Positions 7,127 to 14,206 are shown, numbered from the stretch's first letter. The stretch: DNA of 17,399 nt from Lachnospiraceae bacterium (GCA_017613225.1 JAGAEH010000145.1:1-17399), one strand, 5' to 3'. A program made the numbers and translations. The notes: generated from the letters alone by a model not told the origin.

Positions 7127-7597
7127 TCAGGTACTCCCCTTCTTCAGCTTTTCCTTGGCGCGGTAGAAGGTCACCCGGGCCCAGTTTTCCGTTTTGCCCT
7201 GTACCTCGCCGATCTCCGCAAATGACAGACCTCCGAAGGCCCGCAGATACACCACTTCCCTGGCCGGTTCCGGCAGGTCGTGCACCAGCCGGATCAGCTC
7301 CATCCGGCTCACCGCCTCCACGGCTTCGCTTTCGGCGGAGGGCACAGACATGGTCTGTTCCTCCAGCTCCTCCTGCGCGGGGTGTTTTCTGCGGTAGGTG
7401 AGAAGCACGCGCTTCGCGATGGCGCACAGCCAGGTCGAGACCTTGCAGCTTTCGTCAAAGCGGTCGCTTGAGCGGATCGCCTGATAGAAAGTCTCCTGGG
7501 TCAGCTCTTCCGCCAGGTCCGCGTCCCGCGTATGCGTCAGCAAATAGCGGTACACGGTCTGGGCGTGCTGCTGATAGATCTCTTCCATGGACTGCAT
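7127..7597 (-). CDS. ECF-type RNA polymerase sigma factor
   Basis: A 156-residue group IV sigma factor with region 2 (about residues 5-71, including AEELTQETFYQAI and the STWLCAIAKRVLLTYRR promoter-melting helix) and region 4 (about 100-152, including LPEPAREVVYLRAFGGLSFA and a helix-turn-helix ending FYRAKEKLKK). It has no regions 1 or 3, as is normal for ECF factors. The ATG is preceded by AGGAGGTG at good distance; a second ATG three codons in is possible. The zf-HC2 membrane protein downstream is its likely anti-sigma factor. The regulon cannot be seen here. A TGTAAC element at 7654-7659 (minus) resembles an ECF -35 box, but no matching -10 was found. Confidence 0.92.
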   Translation of the reverse strand: MQSMEEIYQQHAQTVYRYLLTHTRDADLAEELTQETFYQAIRSSDRFDESCKVSTWLCAIAKRVLLTYRRKHPAQEELEEQTMSVPSAESEAVEAVSRMELIRLVHDLPEPAREVVYLRAFGGLSFAEIGEVQGKTENWARVTFYRAKEKLKKGST

Positions 7598-7711
7598 CTT
7601 CTCACCTCCTCTCTTGTCCGTTCTATTCCATTAATGCAGATTCCTGCCCTTTCGTTACAGGCAGATCAAAATTTTCCAAAATATTTTAGAGTCTTATCCG
7701 GCAGCCCCGGG

Positions 7712-8677
7712 TCAATACCCCTTCTCGTTGGTGATCACGTTCTTTAAGGACTCCCCCGCGATATACCGCTCCAGGTTGTCCAAGGCGATCTCCCAGATCC
7801 GGTCCGTGGTCTTCGGCAGATGGCCGAAGCCGATGCCCGCCACGTGGGGAGTGATCAGCACCCGGCCGAATTTCCACAGGGGATGATCCGCCGGCAGAGG
7901 CTCCGGCTCCGTCACGTCCAGCCCCACGCCGAAAAAGCGGCCTTTGTTCAATTCCGACACCAGCGCCTCCGGATCGATCAGGCTGCCCCGTCCGCAGTTG
8001 ACGATGATGGCGTCATCCTTCATCATTGCCAGGCGCACCGCGTTCAGCAGATGCAGCGTCTCCGGCGTCTCCGGCAGCGCTCCGAAGACCGCGTCCGCCC
8101 CGGCAAGCTCTTCCTCCAGGGCGTCCAAAGTGATAAACCGGTCAAAGGGCGCCGGATCCTTCCGGGGATTCTTTCCGAAGCCTACGGTCTCCATGTCAAA
8201 GCCCCGGAGCCTTTTTGCGATGGCCTTCCCGATATCCCCCGCGCCTAAGATCAGCGCGCGCCTTCCCTCCAGGGGCCACTCGCTGCCTGCGTCCTTCCAA
8301 AGGCCTTCCGCCATGTTGGCGTAATACTGCCGGAATTTCCTGGCCAGAGTCAGCAGCATGCCAACCGCGTGTTCCGCGATGGTGACGCCGAAGGCTCCCG
8401 CCGCGTTGGTCAGGATCAGTTTGTCCAGCAGGTCCGTGCCGATGTAGGGCCGCACCCCCGCCCAGGAGATCTGGACCCACTTTAAGTCCGGCGCGTCCGC
8501 CAGCCAGGCGGGCTTCACGTCCCCAAACAGGATCTCCGCCTCCGGCAGCAGACCCGTGAGCTCCTCCTCCGTAATTCTTCTGTCGATCGGCACGATATCG
8601 TATCTGCCCCGGCAAAGCTGCGCGAGGCGGCTGTAGTTTTCCTCAAGTCTGGGATATTGCACAAGCAGTTTTTTCAT
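7712..8677 (-). CDS. D-2-hydroxyacid dehydrogenase (NAD-dependent)
   Basis: A 321-residue cytoplasmic oxidoreductase of the D-isomer-specific 2-hydroxyacid dehydrogenase family, which interconverts 2-oxoacids and D-2-hydroxyacids with NAD(P)H. The Rossmann motif GAGDIG is at 145-150. The catalytic triad is visible as R230 (NCGRGSLID), E259 (DVTEPEPLP) and H278 (ITPHVAG). The family has many substrates (glyoxylate, hydroxypyruvate, phenylpyruvate and others) and the sequence does not settle which. The ATG at 8677 fits AGGAAAG just upstream and a consensus promoter; the open frame to 8824 runs through that promoter and is rejected. The gene stands alone between two sigma-factor operons and is divergent from the second. 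Confidence 0.9.
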   Translation of the reverse strand: MKKLLVQYPRLEENYSRLAQLCRGRYDIVPIDRRITEEELTGLLPEAEILFGDVKPAWLADAPDLKWVQISWAGVRPYIGTDLLDKLILTNAAGAFGVTIAEHAVGMLLTLARKFRQYYANMAEGLWKDAGSEWPLEGRRALILGAGDIGKAIAKRLRGFDMETVGFGKNPRKDPAPFDRFITLDALEEELAGADAVFGALPETPETLHLLNAVRLAMMKDDAIIVNCGRGSLIDPEALVSELNKGRFFGVGLDVTEPEPLPADHPLWKFGRVLITPHVAGIGFGHLPKTTDRIWEIALDNLERYIAGESLKNVITNEKGY

Positions 8678-8699
8678 GGCTTTCCTACCTTTCTTCATC

Positions 8700-8728
8700 A
8701 TTATAAGTGGATGGCGGCGTCTTTTCAA
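8700..8728 (-). promoter_or_regulatory. Promoter of the D-2-hydroxyacid dehydrogenase gene
   Basis: Reading leftwards, TTGAAA (8723-8728), a 17-base spacer and TATAAT (8700-8705). The predicted start is near 8693, giving a leader of about 16 bases that carries the ribosome site. Confidence 0.75.
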
Positions 8729-8740
8729 TCCGCCAAAAAG

Positions 8741-8769
8741 TTCCCTTTTTCGCCCCCATGGGCTATAAT
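8741..8769 (+). promoter_or_regulatory. Possible promoter of the second sigma-factor operon
   Basis: A perfect TATAAT at 8764-8769 lies 17 bases after TTCCCT (8741-8746), a poor -35 box. It would give a leader of about 80 bases. A second AT-rich candidate, tgTATATA ending at 8803, lies closer to the gene. Dependence on another sigma factor or an activator is possible. Confidence 0.4.
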
Positions 8770-8855
8770 GGCTGTGACCGATCCCGCTCCTGTCCTGTAT
8801 ATAGGAGTGAAGGCCAAGTTCCAAACGAGCCTCCAGGCGGAAAGGAGCCCGACAA

Positions 8856-9416
8856 ATGGAGGACAGGCAGATCGTAGATCTCTACTGGGAGCGCTCCGAA
8901 GCAGCCATCTCCGAGTCTGCGGAAAAATACGGCAGATACTGCCACAGCATAGCCTACCGCATCCTGTTCGACGAACAGGACAGCTGCGAGTGCGTCAACG
9001 ACACCTGGCTGAAAGCCTGGGAGTCGATGCCGCCGCACCGCCCTGCCGTTCTTTCGGCCTTTTTGGGCAAGATCACCCGGAACCTGGCCATCAACCGTTA
9101 CCACTTCAACCGCACGGAAAAGAGGGGCGGCGGCCAGCTGCCCCTGGCCATGGAGGAGCTGGAAGACTGCATCCCCTCTGCGCAGTCGGTGGAAAGCGTT
9201 GCCGACGACCTGGTGCTGAAGGATGTACTCAGCCGTTTTATCTCCAGTCTTTCCGTCGACAGCCGCCGCATCTTCCTGCAGCGGTACTGGTCTTTCTGTT
9301 CCGTCAAGGAGATCGCCCAGGAATTCGGGATGACCCAGAGCAGGGTGAAGATGTCGCTGCTGCGCTCAAGGAATGAGCTGAAGGCGATGCTGGAAAAAGA
9401 AGGGATCGTGTTATGA
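8856..9416 (+). CDS. ECF-type RNA polymerase sigma factor
   Basis: A 186-residue sigma-70 family protein. Region 2 is at about residues 22-90, with CECVNDTWLKAWESMPP and AFLGKITRNLAINRYHFNR. Region 4 is at about 120-178, with SRRIFLQRYWSFCSVKEIAQ leading into a helix-turn-helix (EFGMTQSRVKMSLLRSRNEL). The ATG is preceded by AAAGGAG at 8 bases. Its stop overlaps the ATG of the next gene (ATGA at 9413-9416), so the two are translationally coupled, as expected for a sigma factor and its membrane partner. It differs clearly from the sigma factor at 7127-7597, so the pairs are not a recent duplication. Confidence 0.92.
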   Translation: MEDRQIVDLYWERSEAAISESAEKYGRYCHSIAYRILFDEQDSCECVNDTWLKAWESMPPHRPAVLSAFLGKITRNLAINRYHFNRTEKRGGGQLPLAMEELEDCIPSAQSVESVADDLVLKDVLSRFISSLSVDSRRIFLQRYWSFCSVKEIAQEFGMTQSRVKMSLLRSRNELKAMLEKEGIVL

Positions 9417-10252
9417 AAGAAAAGCGGATCATCGACGCGCTGAATGATATCGACGAGCGCTTCATCGAAGACGCGGCGCCGGGAAAACGCCGCGCGCCGA
9501 AAAAGCCCTTATACAAGCGTCTCATCACCACGGCCGCCATGCTGGTGCTGCTGACCGGCGCCGTCTTCTGGATGAAAAACGTCCTCCCTTCCGGCGGATC
9601 TCTGCCGGAGACCGGCGCCACAAAGGCGGAAGAGACCGGGCAGTGGACCGCTGCTCCCGAGACGATGATCCCCGGGACGGAGGACGATGAGAAAACAGGC
9701 GAGGCGGAGACCTGCGCCGTACCGGATTCCCTGCCGCAGACGGCAGCTTACACCGAGGAAGCCGCTCCGGAGAACCAGACCGAAGACGCGCGTACGGAAG
9801 ACAGGACCGAAGCAGATCCCCCCGTCGATGCCACCGAGGAGGCTACGGAAGAGGAGCCCGTTGTCAGCCCTACGGAGGCCCCCCAAACGTCAGACGCATC
9901 CTCGGATCTCCTGCTCTTTAAGGGAGATCCCGCCGAGCTGCTCTTCGTCAGCTGGAGTCTGCCGGAGGACTGCGTAAAACTGGAGCTTACCGACAAGGGC
10001 TCCAACACTTCCCGGTCCATCACCGATCCGGAGGTCATCGGGCAGATCATCGCGCTGCTGTCCCCCTGCGAATGCACGGAGGACGCGGACCTTTCCGCAA
10101 ACGAAGCCGGTCCTCTGGACATCCAGATCTGCATGAAAGACGGGACCCGCACCGGTCTGACCTTATACGACCGCTGCTTTACCTGCGGCGGATACTGTTT
10201 CCAGGTCTCCGAAGAGCGGGCCGCGCTGCTGAAGCCTTACCTGGAACGCTGA
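9413..10252 (+). CDS. Single-pass membrane protein coupled to the ECF sigma factor (putative anti-sigma or sensor)
   Basis: A 279-residue protein, family not recognised with certainty. A short cytoplasmic N-terminus (MKEKRIIDALNDIDERFIED) ends in a basic patch, followed by one membrane helix (about 37-55). Residues 65 to about 162 are a low-complexity linker very rich in Glu, Thr, Pro and Ala. A compact C-terminal domain (about 165-279) has C-x2-C followed by GGYC near residue 260. The N-terminal 'ALNDIDE-xx-IE' motif resembles that of many Clostridia membrane proteins encoded after sigma-70 genes, and here replaces a zinc-finger anti-sigma domain. The ATGA overlap with the sigma gene supports a partner role. 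The linker may span the peptidoglycan and present the C-terminal domain outside. A terminator follows 25 bases after the stop. Confidence 0.75.
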   Translation: MKEKRIIDALNDIDERFIEDAAPGKRRAPKKPLYKRLITTAAMLVLLTGAVFWMKNVLPSGGSLPETGATKAEETGQWTAAPETMIPGTEDDEKTGEAETCAVPDSLPQTAAYTEEAAPENQTEDARTEDRTEADPPVDATEEATEEEPVVSPTEAPQTSDASSDLLLFKGDPAELLFVSWSLPEDCVKLELTDKGSNTSRSITDPEVIGQIIALLSPCECTEDADLSANEAGPLDIQICMKDGTRTGLTLYDRCFTCGGYCFQVSEERAALLKPYLER

Positions 10253-10277
10253 TCAGTCCTCTCCCATGAAAATACAG

Positions 10278-10303
10278 CGCGCAGGATCTCTCCTGCGCGT
10301 TTT
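10278..10303 (+). terminator. Rho-independent terminator of the second sigma operon
   Basis: A 9-bp perfect GC-rich stem, cgcgcagga / tcctgcgcg, with a 4-base loop (tctc), followed directly by TTTT. It lies 25 bases after the stop codon of the sigma partner gene. Confidence 0.85.
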
Positions 10304-10340
10304 CTAATGTGCATTTTACTTTTGATGGGACTTCACTCGA

Positions 10341-10525
10341 ACCTGTCTGAGCGAATAAGCAGATACTGGCCCGCCTTCGCTCGCTGCGGAAGACACGCAA
10401 CGGGACAAAAGCGACTAAGCTCAGCTTCCGTGCAGATGAACGCGGCCCTTCCTGCGGAACTCGCTGCGCTCAGACAGGTCCTCGGAAGGGCCTATCTGCC
10501 CGTTGCTTCGCTAAGGGCTTTTGTC
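10341..10525. repeat. Mosaic of interleaved inverted repeats in a non-coding region
   Basis: The stretch between the terminator and the ECF S-component gene holds several paired words: acctgtctgagcg (10341-10353) with 10467-10479; gcagata (10359-10365) with 10493-10499; gcaacggg (10397-10404) with 10499-10506; gacaaaagc (10404-10412) with 10517-10525; cggaag (10387-10392) with 10425-10430; and ggcccttcc (10444-10452) with 10484-10492. The pairs are interleaved rather than fully nested, so one simple hairpin cannot hold them all. The open frames through it look non-coding. It resembles dispersed intergenic elements of Clostridia as far as I recall. Confidence 0.65.
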
Positions 10526-10576
10526 AAATGTTGCTTTGTCTTTTCCGCATCGAGGAAGGCTCGTCTCAGCCTCCCC

Positions 10577-11119
10577 CTACTCGTTCGGCAGCAGCTTCGC
10601 TTTATGCAGCGCGAACAGGATCAGCGGCACAATGATCAGATGCAGCACGATGCCCACGGAAGTGCCCACAAAATATGCGGAAATAAAAGCTCCGAAACTG
10701 TATCCGTCCCCATTGATCCCCATCACCACGGCCTTGGCCGCGCCGCCCACAAAACGGCCGATCACCATGGCCGCGATCATGGAAACATAGGTCCGGGGCC
10801 AGAAATCTATCTTTTTCAAAGCTCGGAACAGCAGACCGGCGATCAGTCCGTAGGCCGCCAGTTCAAAGGCCATGGGAATGGCCGTCGCCATGGGGGGCAT
10901 GGAAAAGATCAGGCTGCGCAGCAGCGGCGCGATGAAGCCCACCAGAAGGCCCCACCAGGGCCCGCAGGCCAGGCCGCAGAGCAGCGCCGGAATGTGCATG
11001 GGCGAAATGCCCTGCATGAAGATCTGCACCTGCCCCAGAAAGAAAGGCAGGATCATGGCCAGCGCCAGGCAGACCGCGGAATAGACCATCTTTAAAAGAC
11101 TTTTACTGCTGTTTGTCAT
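10577..11119 (-). CDS. ECF transporter S component (substrate-binding membrane subunit)
   Basis: A 180-residue protein with about six membrane helices, the size of S components of energy-coupling factor vitamin transporters. The block ISPMHIPALLCGLACGPWWG (38-57), followed by GFIAPLLRSLIF and AMAFELAAYG-type sequence, is typical of the PF12822 group. S components bind a vitamin or precursor and share the EcfA/A'/T energising module, usually encoded elsewhere; no such genes are in this window. The ATG at 11119 follows GAGGAG closely. The gene lies 21 bases downstream of the PAP2 gene and is probably in its operon. The substrate is not determinable. No riboswitch fits in the 21-base gap. An imperfect stem (10554-10574) follows the stop but has no T-tract. 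Confidence 0.85.
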   Translation of the reverse strand: MTNSSKSLLKMVYSAVCLALAMILPFFLGQVQIFMQGISPMHIPALLCGLACGPWWGLLVGFIAPLLRSLIFSMPPMATAIPMAFELAAYGLIAGLLFRALKKIDFWPRTYVSMIAAMVIGRFVGGAAKAVVMGINGDGYSFGAFISAYFVGTSVGIVLHLIIVPLILFALHKAKLLPNE

Positions 11120-11140
11120 TTCTCCTCTTCTGTCCCGGCA

Positions 11141-11815
11141 TCAATACTCGTATCTTTTGTGTTTCTCATGCAGCAGCTCCAGCGCGAAGGCAAACCAGGT
11201 GAGCAGCGCCGCGGAGAGCAGCATGCCCCCCACGATGTCCGTCAGCCAGTGCACGCCGGAAAGCAGGCGGAAAAGCACCGTCAGAACGCCCAGGCCCACG
11301 CAGATCCAGCCCAGGATCTCCGCCAGCCGCCGGTTCTTTAACACGCCCTTCAGGACCATCGCCGCGGAAATGGTGATGGTCAGCGCCAGCAGCGTATGGC
11401 TGGAAGGGTAGGACGGGGCCAGCTTGTCATTGATCGCCACCGGCCGGTAATTGATCACCACCAGTTCGAAGAACAGATAGCACAGCACCACTGCCACGTA
11501 CAGGCCGCCCACCGCCAGAATGCGGTAATTGACCTGGCGCAGGTCCTTTGTGGCGATCAGCTGCATCAGGCCCATCAGCGCGAATCCTGCCGCGATCAGG
11601 AGGCAGAGGATGCCCAGGATCGCCGCGGCATAATAGAACGTCTTGCTGTATCCGATGGTCGTCGCGAAGGCCACGTTCAGTCCCGCAAAGCCGATCTCGG
11701 ACTGCTGCGGTCCGGCCGGCTGCACGTCCACCACCTTCAGCAGGATCGTAAGCAGGACGAACAGCACAGTCAGCCCAATGGCCGCGATCATCAATCTTTT
11801 GCTCTTTTCTGTCAT
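11141..11815 (-). CDS. PAP2 superfamily membrane phosphatase
   Basis: A 224-residue integral membrane protein of the PAP2 (type 2 phosphatidic acid phosphatase) family. The three catalytic motifs are visible: RP at 124-125, PSSH at 137-140, and R183-x5-H189-x3-D193. The lysine of the canonical first motif (K-x6-RP) is not obvious. Members dephosphorylate lipid phosphates such as phosphatidate or undecaprenyl pyrophosphate at the outer face of the membrane; the substrate here is unknown. The ATG at 11815 has AAGGGG about 7 bases upstream and a consensus promoter 30 bases before it. It is followed after 21 bases by the ECF S component. Confidence 0.9.
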   Translation of the reverse strand: MTEKSKRLMIAAIGLTVLFVLLTILLKVVDVQPAGPQQSEIGFAGLNVAFATTIGYSKTFYYAAAILGILCLLIAAGFALMGLMQLIATKDLRQVNYRILAVGGLYVAVVLCYLFFELVVINYRPVAINDKLAPSYPSSHTLLALTITISAAMVLKGVLKNRRLAEILGWICVGLGVLTVLFRLLSGVHWLTDIVGGMLLSAALLTWFAFALELLHEKHKRYEY

Positions 11816-11851
11816 GGGAATACCCCTTTCATGGGAAAATCGTCCAGCAGG

Positions 11852-11880
11852 ATTTTAATGCATGGAAGGGATTCTGTCAA
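11852..11880 (-). promoter_or_regulatory. Promoter of the PAP2-S component operon
   Basis: Reading leftwards, a perfect TTGACA (11875-11880), a 17-base spacer and TAAAAT (11852-11857, 5 of 6). Just upstream lie two palindromes, aaaccggttt (11888-11897) and ccggccgg (11904-11911), which could be protein binding sites in this divergent region. Confidence 0.8.
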
Positions 11881-11921
11881 ATTTGCAAAACCGGTTTGCT
11901 TTTCCGGCCGGTTTGGAGTAT

Positions 11922-11952
11922 CTTTTGTGTATTACAAGTATGATCACAAAAG
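11922..11952 (+). promoter_or_regulatory. Inverted repeat reaching the cyclophilin ribosome site
   Basis: cttttgtg (11922-11929) is the exact complement of cacaaaag (11945-11952), with 15 bases between. The right arm runs into the AGGAG (11951-11955) that serves the ATG at 11963. It could be an operator or, if transcribed, a weak hairpin that partly covers the ribosome site. Confidence 0.4.
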
Positions 11953-11962
11953 GAGTTTTGAC

Positions 11963-12640
11963 ATGTCCTCAAGAGTGACGCCGAAGCAGAACAGCAAGAG
12001 CGCCGCGAAAAAGAAAGCGGCGGCGAAAAAGAAAAAAGCCCAGCAGGGCTTTAATAAAAAAGTATGGATCCCGGTGATCTGCGCCGCGGCGCTGGCCCTC
12101 GGGCTGATCCTCTTCTTCACCCTGCGCGGGAACAGCGGCCCCCGTTACACGGCCACCATTGAAGTGCAGGATTACGGCACCATCGAGGTGGAGCTGGACC
12201 ACGACGCCGCGCCCATTACGGTGGACAACTTCGTCAAGCTGGCCCAGAGCGGCTTCTATGACGGCCTGACCTTCCACCGCATCATGAAGGGCTTCATGAT
12301 CCAGGGCGGCGATCCTAAAGGCAACGGCACCGGCGGCTCGGAGGAGACCATCTACGGCGAGTTCTCCCAGAACGGCTATGACAATCCCCTCAAGCACACC
12401 CGGGGCACCATCTCCATGGCACGGGAATCCGGCAACATGGACAGCGCCAGCTCTCAGTTCTTCATCATGCACGCGGACAACGATTCCCTGGACGGCGCCT
12501 ACGCGGCCTTCGGCCACGTGACCTCCGGCATGGAAGTGGTGGACGCCATCGCCAACGACGCGCAGCCCACGGACAACAACGGCACCATCCCGAAGGATCA
12601 GCAGCCCGTCATAACAAAGATCACGATAACCACGAACTGA
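11963..12640 (+). CDS. Membrane-anchored cyclophilin-type peptidyl-prolyl cis-trans isomerase
   Basis: A 225-residue protein. The N-terminal 33 residues are cytoplasmic and extremely lysine- and alanine-rich (AAKKKAAAKKKKAQQ). One membrane helix (about 34-53) follows, then a cyclophilin domain outside the cell (about 63-222). Active-site elements are FHRIMKGFMIQGGDP (104-118: R106, F111, Q114), SSQFFIMHAD (163-172) and LDGAYAAFGHV (177-187). It should speed proline isomerisation in exported proteins. The tryptophan that binds cyclosporin in human CypA is absent, as in many bacterial members. The ATG at 11963 has AGGAG at 7 bases; the long open frame upstream is antisense to the PAP2 gene and is rejected. 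The gene ends 20 bases inside the 3' end of the convergent hipA gene. Confidence 0.92.
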   Translation: MSSRVTPKQNSKSAAKKKAAAKKKKAQQGFNKKVWIPVICAAALALGLILFFTLRGNSGPRYTATIEVQDYGTIEVELDHDAAPITVDNFVKLAQSGFYDGLTFHRIMKGFMIQGGDPKGNGTGGSEETIYGEFSQNGYDNPLKHTRGTISMARESGNMDSASSQFFIMHADNDSLDGAYAAFGHVTSGMEVVDAIANDAQPTDNNGTIPKDQQPVITKITITTN

Positions 12641-13910
12641 TCCCGCCGTTTTCCAGGATCCGGTCCGCCAGTCTCTCCGCATACCAGAAACCTGCCTGCC
12701 GCAGCACCTCTGCCGATTCAGCCAGAGCCTGCGGCAGTTTCTCTATCATCTTGTCCAGGCAGGACAGAGCCATGCCCCGGCCCAGGCCGGCCTCGGCAGC
12801 CGCCTGCTGAATGGCAGGGCGGTCGATCTCATCCAGGCGGTATGCGCCGCCGATCCGGATCGCCATGTCCCGGGTGGATCTGGGGTAGATCGCCGTGCTC
12901 AGAATGTCGTAGGCCGGCGCCAGCCGCACCGTGTGCATGTCCGCGGAATACAGCAGGGAAATATTCTTAATGTGGTTGTCGGTGTTGCCGATCAGATAGT
13001 CGAACAGCAGCTGCTTCCAGAGCTGCAGCTGGTCCGCGATAGGGTTTTCTGACACGTTCCTCAGCAGCTCGAAGCAGTCCGCCAGATACTGTTTGCCGTC
13101 CCTCTCATATTTGTTGGCCGCGGAGATGCCCAGGGCCTGGGAAAAGTCCTCCTGGTGCAGTCTGTTGGGCCGGGGCAGGCCGGAGACAAGCTTCCCCTCG
13201 GGGCCGCTGTCCTCCCTGTCGTAACGTTTGGTGGCGAAGAGCACGTCCTCTTCCTTGGCGTTTCCGAGGTTGATGATGAAGCTCTCCGGCACGGGGATCC
13301 CCAGCCGGCCGGCGGTCATCAGGCAGAGCTGTTCGTTGACCACGATCTCCTCCAGGCGGATGTGGCTCTGCTTGACGATGTGGGTGCTGGGCGCGTCCCC
13401 GAAGGGCTGGTACCAGACGTTTTCATTCGGCTCCAGATACAGGCCGGCCTTGCCGGAGGCTCCGGTCAGGGACAGATGGGACTCGGCGATCAGGTTGGCC
13501 GTCTTGCTGGTCCCCTCCGCCGCCAGGGCCCGGACCTGTTCCACGGAAAGCCGCTCATACCGGGCCGGCTCAAGAGTGTGCTCCTTTTCCACCACGCGGA
13601 TCGCCCCCAGGCATTCTCCGCCCAGGGCCGCCAGGATGGAAAGATAGTCCTCCGCGTCCAGATGCAGGTGCGCCGCGACGCTCCTGCGGGTAAATCCCTC
13701 CGGCAGCAGGCCGTCGAAAAAGTGATGGGTCTGGCGGGGAGTGAAGCTCTCCGCCTCAAAGGGCAGCGCGACGGAGATCGGCCGGCGTCCCTTCTGGAAC
13801 CGGTATTCCTCCGCGTAGGAAAAGACGGCGTCATCCCCGTTGGTTCCGGTGATGGTCCCCACGGGCACCGCCTCTCCGTTGATCTCGATCAGGATGTTGA
13901 GTGTTCTCAT
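12621..13910 (-). CDS. hipA: HipA-type serine/threonine kinase toxin
   Basis: A 429-residue protein, close to the 440 of Escherichia coli HipA and with both domains. The N-terminal HipA_N-like domain (about 3-105) includes FFDGLLPEG (64-72) and GGECLGAI (97-104). The C-terminal kinase domain (about 140-410) has the SLTGASGK loop (147-154; S147 matches the autophosphorylated serine of E. coli HipA), K180 for ATP, the catalytic NTDNHIKN (309-316; D311, N316) and the metal-binding D335 in PAYDILST. All key residues are present, so an active kinase is likely. E. coli HipA phosphorylates glutamyl-tRNA synthetase and causes growth arrest; the target here is not known. The ATG overlaps the stop of the upstream hipB (TGATG), so translation is coupled. 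Its 3' end overlaps the cyclophilin gene by 20 bases. Confidence 0.93.
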   Translation of the reverse strand: MRTLNILIEINGEAVPVGTITGTNGDDAVFSYAEEYRFQKGRRPISVALPFEAESFTPRQTHHFFDGLLPEGFTRRSVAAHLHLDAEDYLSILAALGGECLGAIRVVEKEHTLEPARYERLSVEQVRALAAEGTSKTANLIAESHLSLTGASGKAGLYLEPNENVWYQPFGDAPSTHIVKQSHIRLEEIVVNEQLCLMTAGRLGIPVPESFIINLGNAKEEDVLFATKRYDREDSGPEGKLVSGLPRPNRLHQEDFSQALGISAANKYERDGKQYLADCFELLRNVSENPIADQLQLWKQLLFDYLIGNTDNHIKNISLLYSADMHTVRLAPAYDILSTAIYPRSTRDMAIRIGGAYRLDEIDRPAIQQAAAEAGLGRGMALSCLDKMIEKLPQALAESAEVLRQAGFWYAERLADRILENGGISSWLS

Positions 13911-14125
13911 CAGGCACCCCGCTCCTGCAGCAGGCAATCCAGGCCCAGCATGTTGGCCAGGGCCAGGGCTTTGCCCAGTTCCGCCGTGGTCTTGCCCCGC
14001 TCCAGGTCGGAGATGAAACTGACGGAAAATCCGGTAAATTCCGCCAGATAGGCCTGTGTATAGCCCAGTTTTTTCCTGCGTTTTTTGATCTCTGCGCCGA
14101 AATCTTTCCCTGAACTGATCTTCAT
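13910..14125 (-). CDS. hipB: HipB-type XRE-family antitoxin/repressor
   Basis: A 71-residue protein consisting almost only of a Cro/C1-type helix-turn-helix (about 10-64: AEIKKRRKKLGYTQAYLAEF, with the recognition helix near 34-42). In HipBA systems this protein neutralises HipA and represses the operon through palindromic operators. AAAGGAG lies 5 bases before the ATG. The stop shares one base with the hipA start. Three related palindromic sites lie in its upstream region, which fits autoregulation. It is slightly shorter than E. coli HipB (88 residues). Confidence 0.92.
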   Translation of the reverse strand: MKISSGKDFGAEIKKRRKKLGYTQAYLAEFTGFSVSFISDLERGKTTAELGKALALANMLGLDCLLQERGA

Positions 14126-14170
14126 TTAGTCTCCTTTACAGAAGTCTTACGCAATTCTTACAGAAAATTT

Positions 14171-14182
14171 CGCCGTACGGCG
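14171..14182. promoter_or_regulatory. HipB operator candidate O1
   Basis: A perfect 12-bp palindrome, cgccgtacggcg, with the same ccgtacgg centre as O3. It lies downstream of the predicted start of transcription, in the hipB leader. It is flanked by a second inverted repeat, aattcttac (14153-14161) with gtaagaatt (14188-14196), whose centre is offset by two bases. Confidence 0.65.
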
Positions 14183-14206
14183 TAATTGTAAGAATTTCTT
14201 CAGAAT

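Noticed and set aside
7065..7427. N-terminal extension of the anti-sigma-like protein
   Set aside because: It overlaps the well-supported sigma gene in another frame and has no protein-like character; a strong ribosome site marks 7064.
7654..7659. ECF-type autoregulated promoter of the sigma gene at 7127-7597 (TGTAAC -35)
   Set aside because: The -35-like word is present, but no matching ECF -10 word (such as CGTA, CGTC or CGAC) occurs at the expected distance, so it is not listed as a promoter.
8678..8824. N-terminal extension of the D-2-hydroxyacid dehydrogenase
   Set aside because: It crosses a consensus promoter (8700-8728), and homology begins at 8677.
10307..11095. A 262-residue open frame on the plus strand
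   Set aside because: It runs through the inverted-repeat mosaic and then antisense to the ECF S-component gene; its composition (His, Gln, Arg-rich) is typical of antisense frames here.
11120..11140. Vitamin riboswitch before the ECF S-component gene
   Set aside because: The gap to the PAP2 gene is only 21 bases, too short for any known vitamin riboswitch.
11396..11962. Upstream extension of the cyclophilin frame
   Set aside because: It is antisense to the PAP2 gene; a ribosome site and membrane-protein layout support the ATG at 11963.
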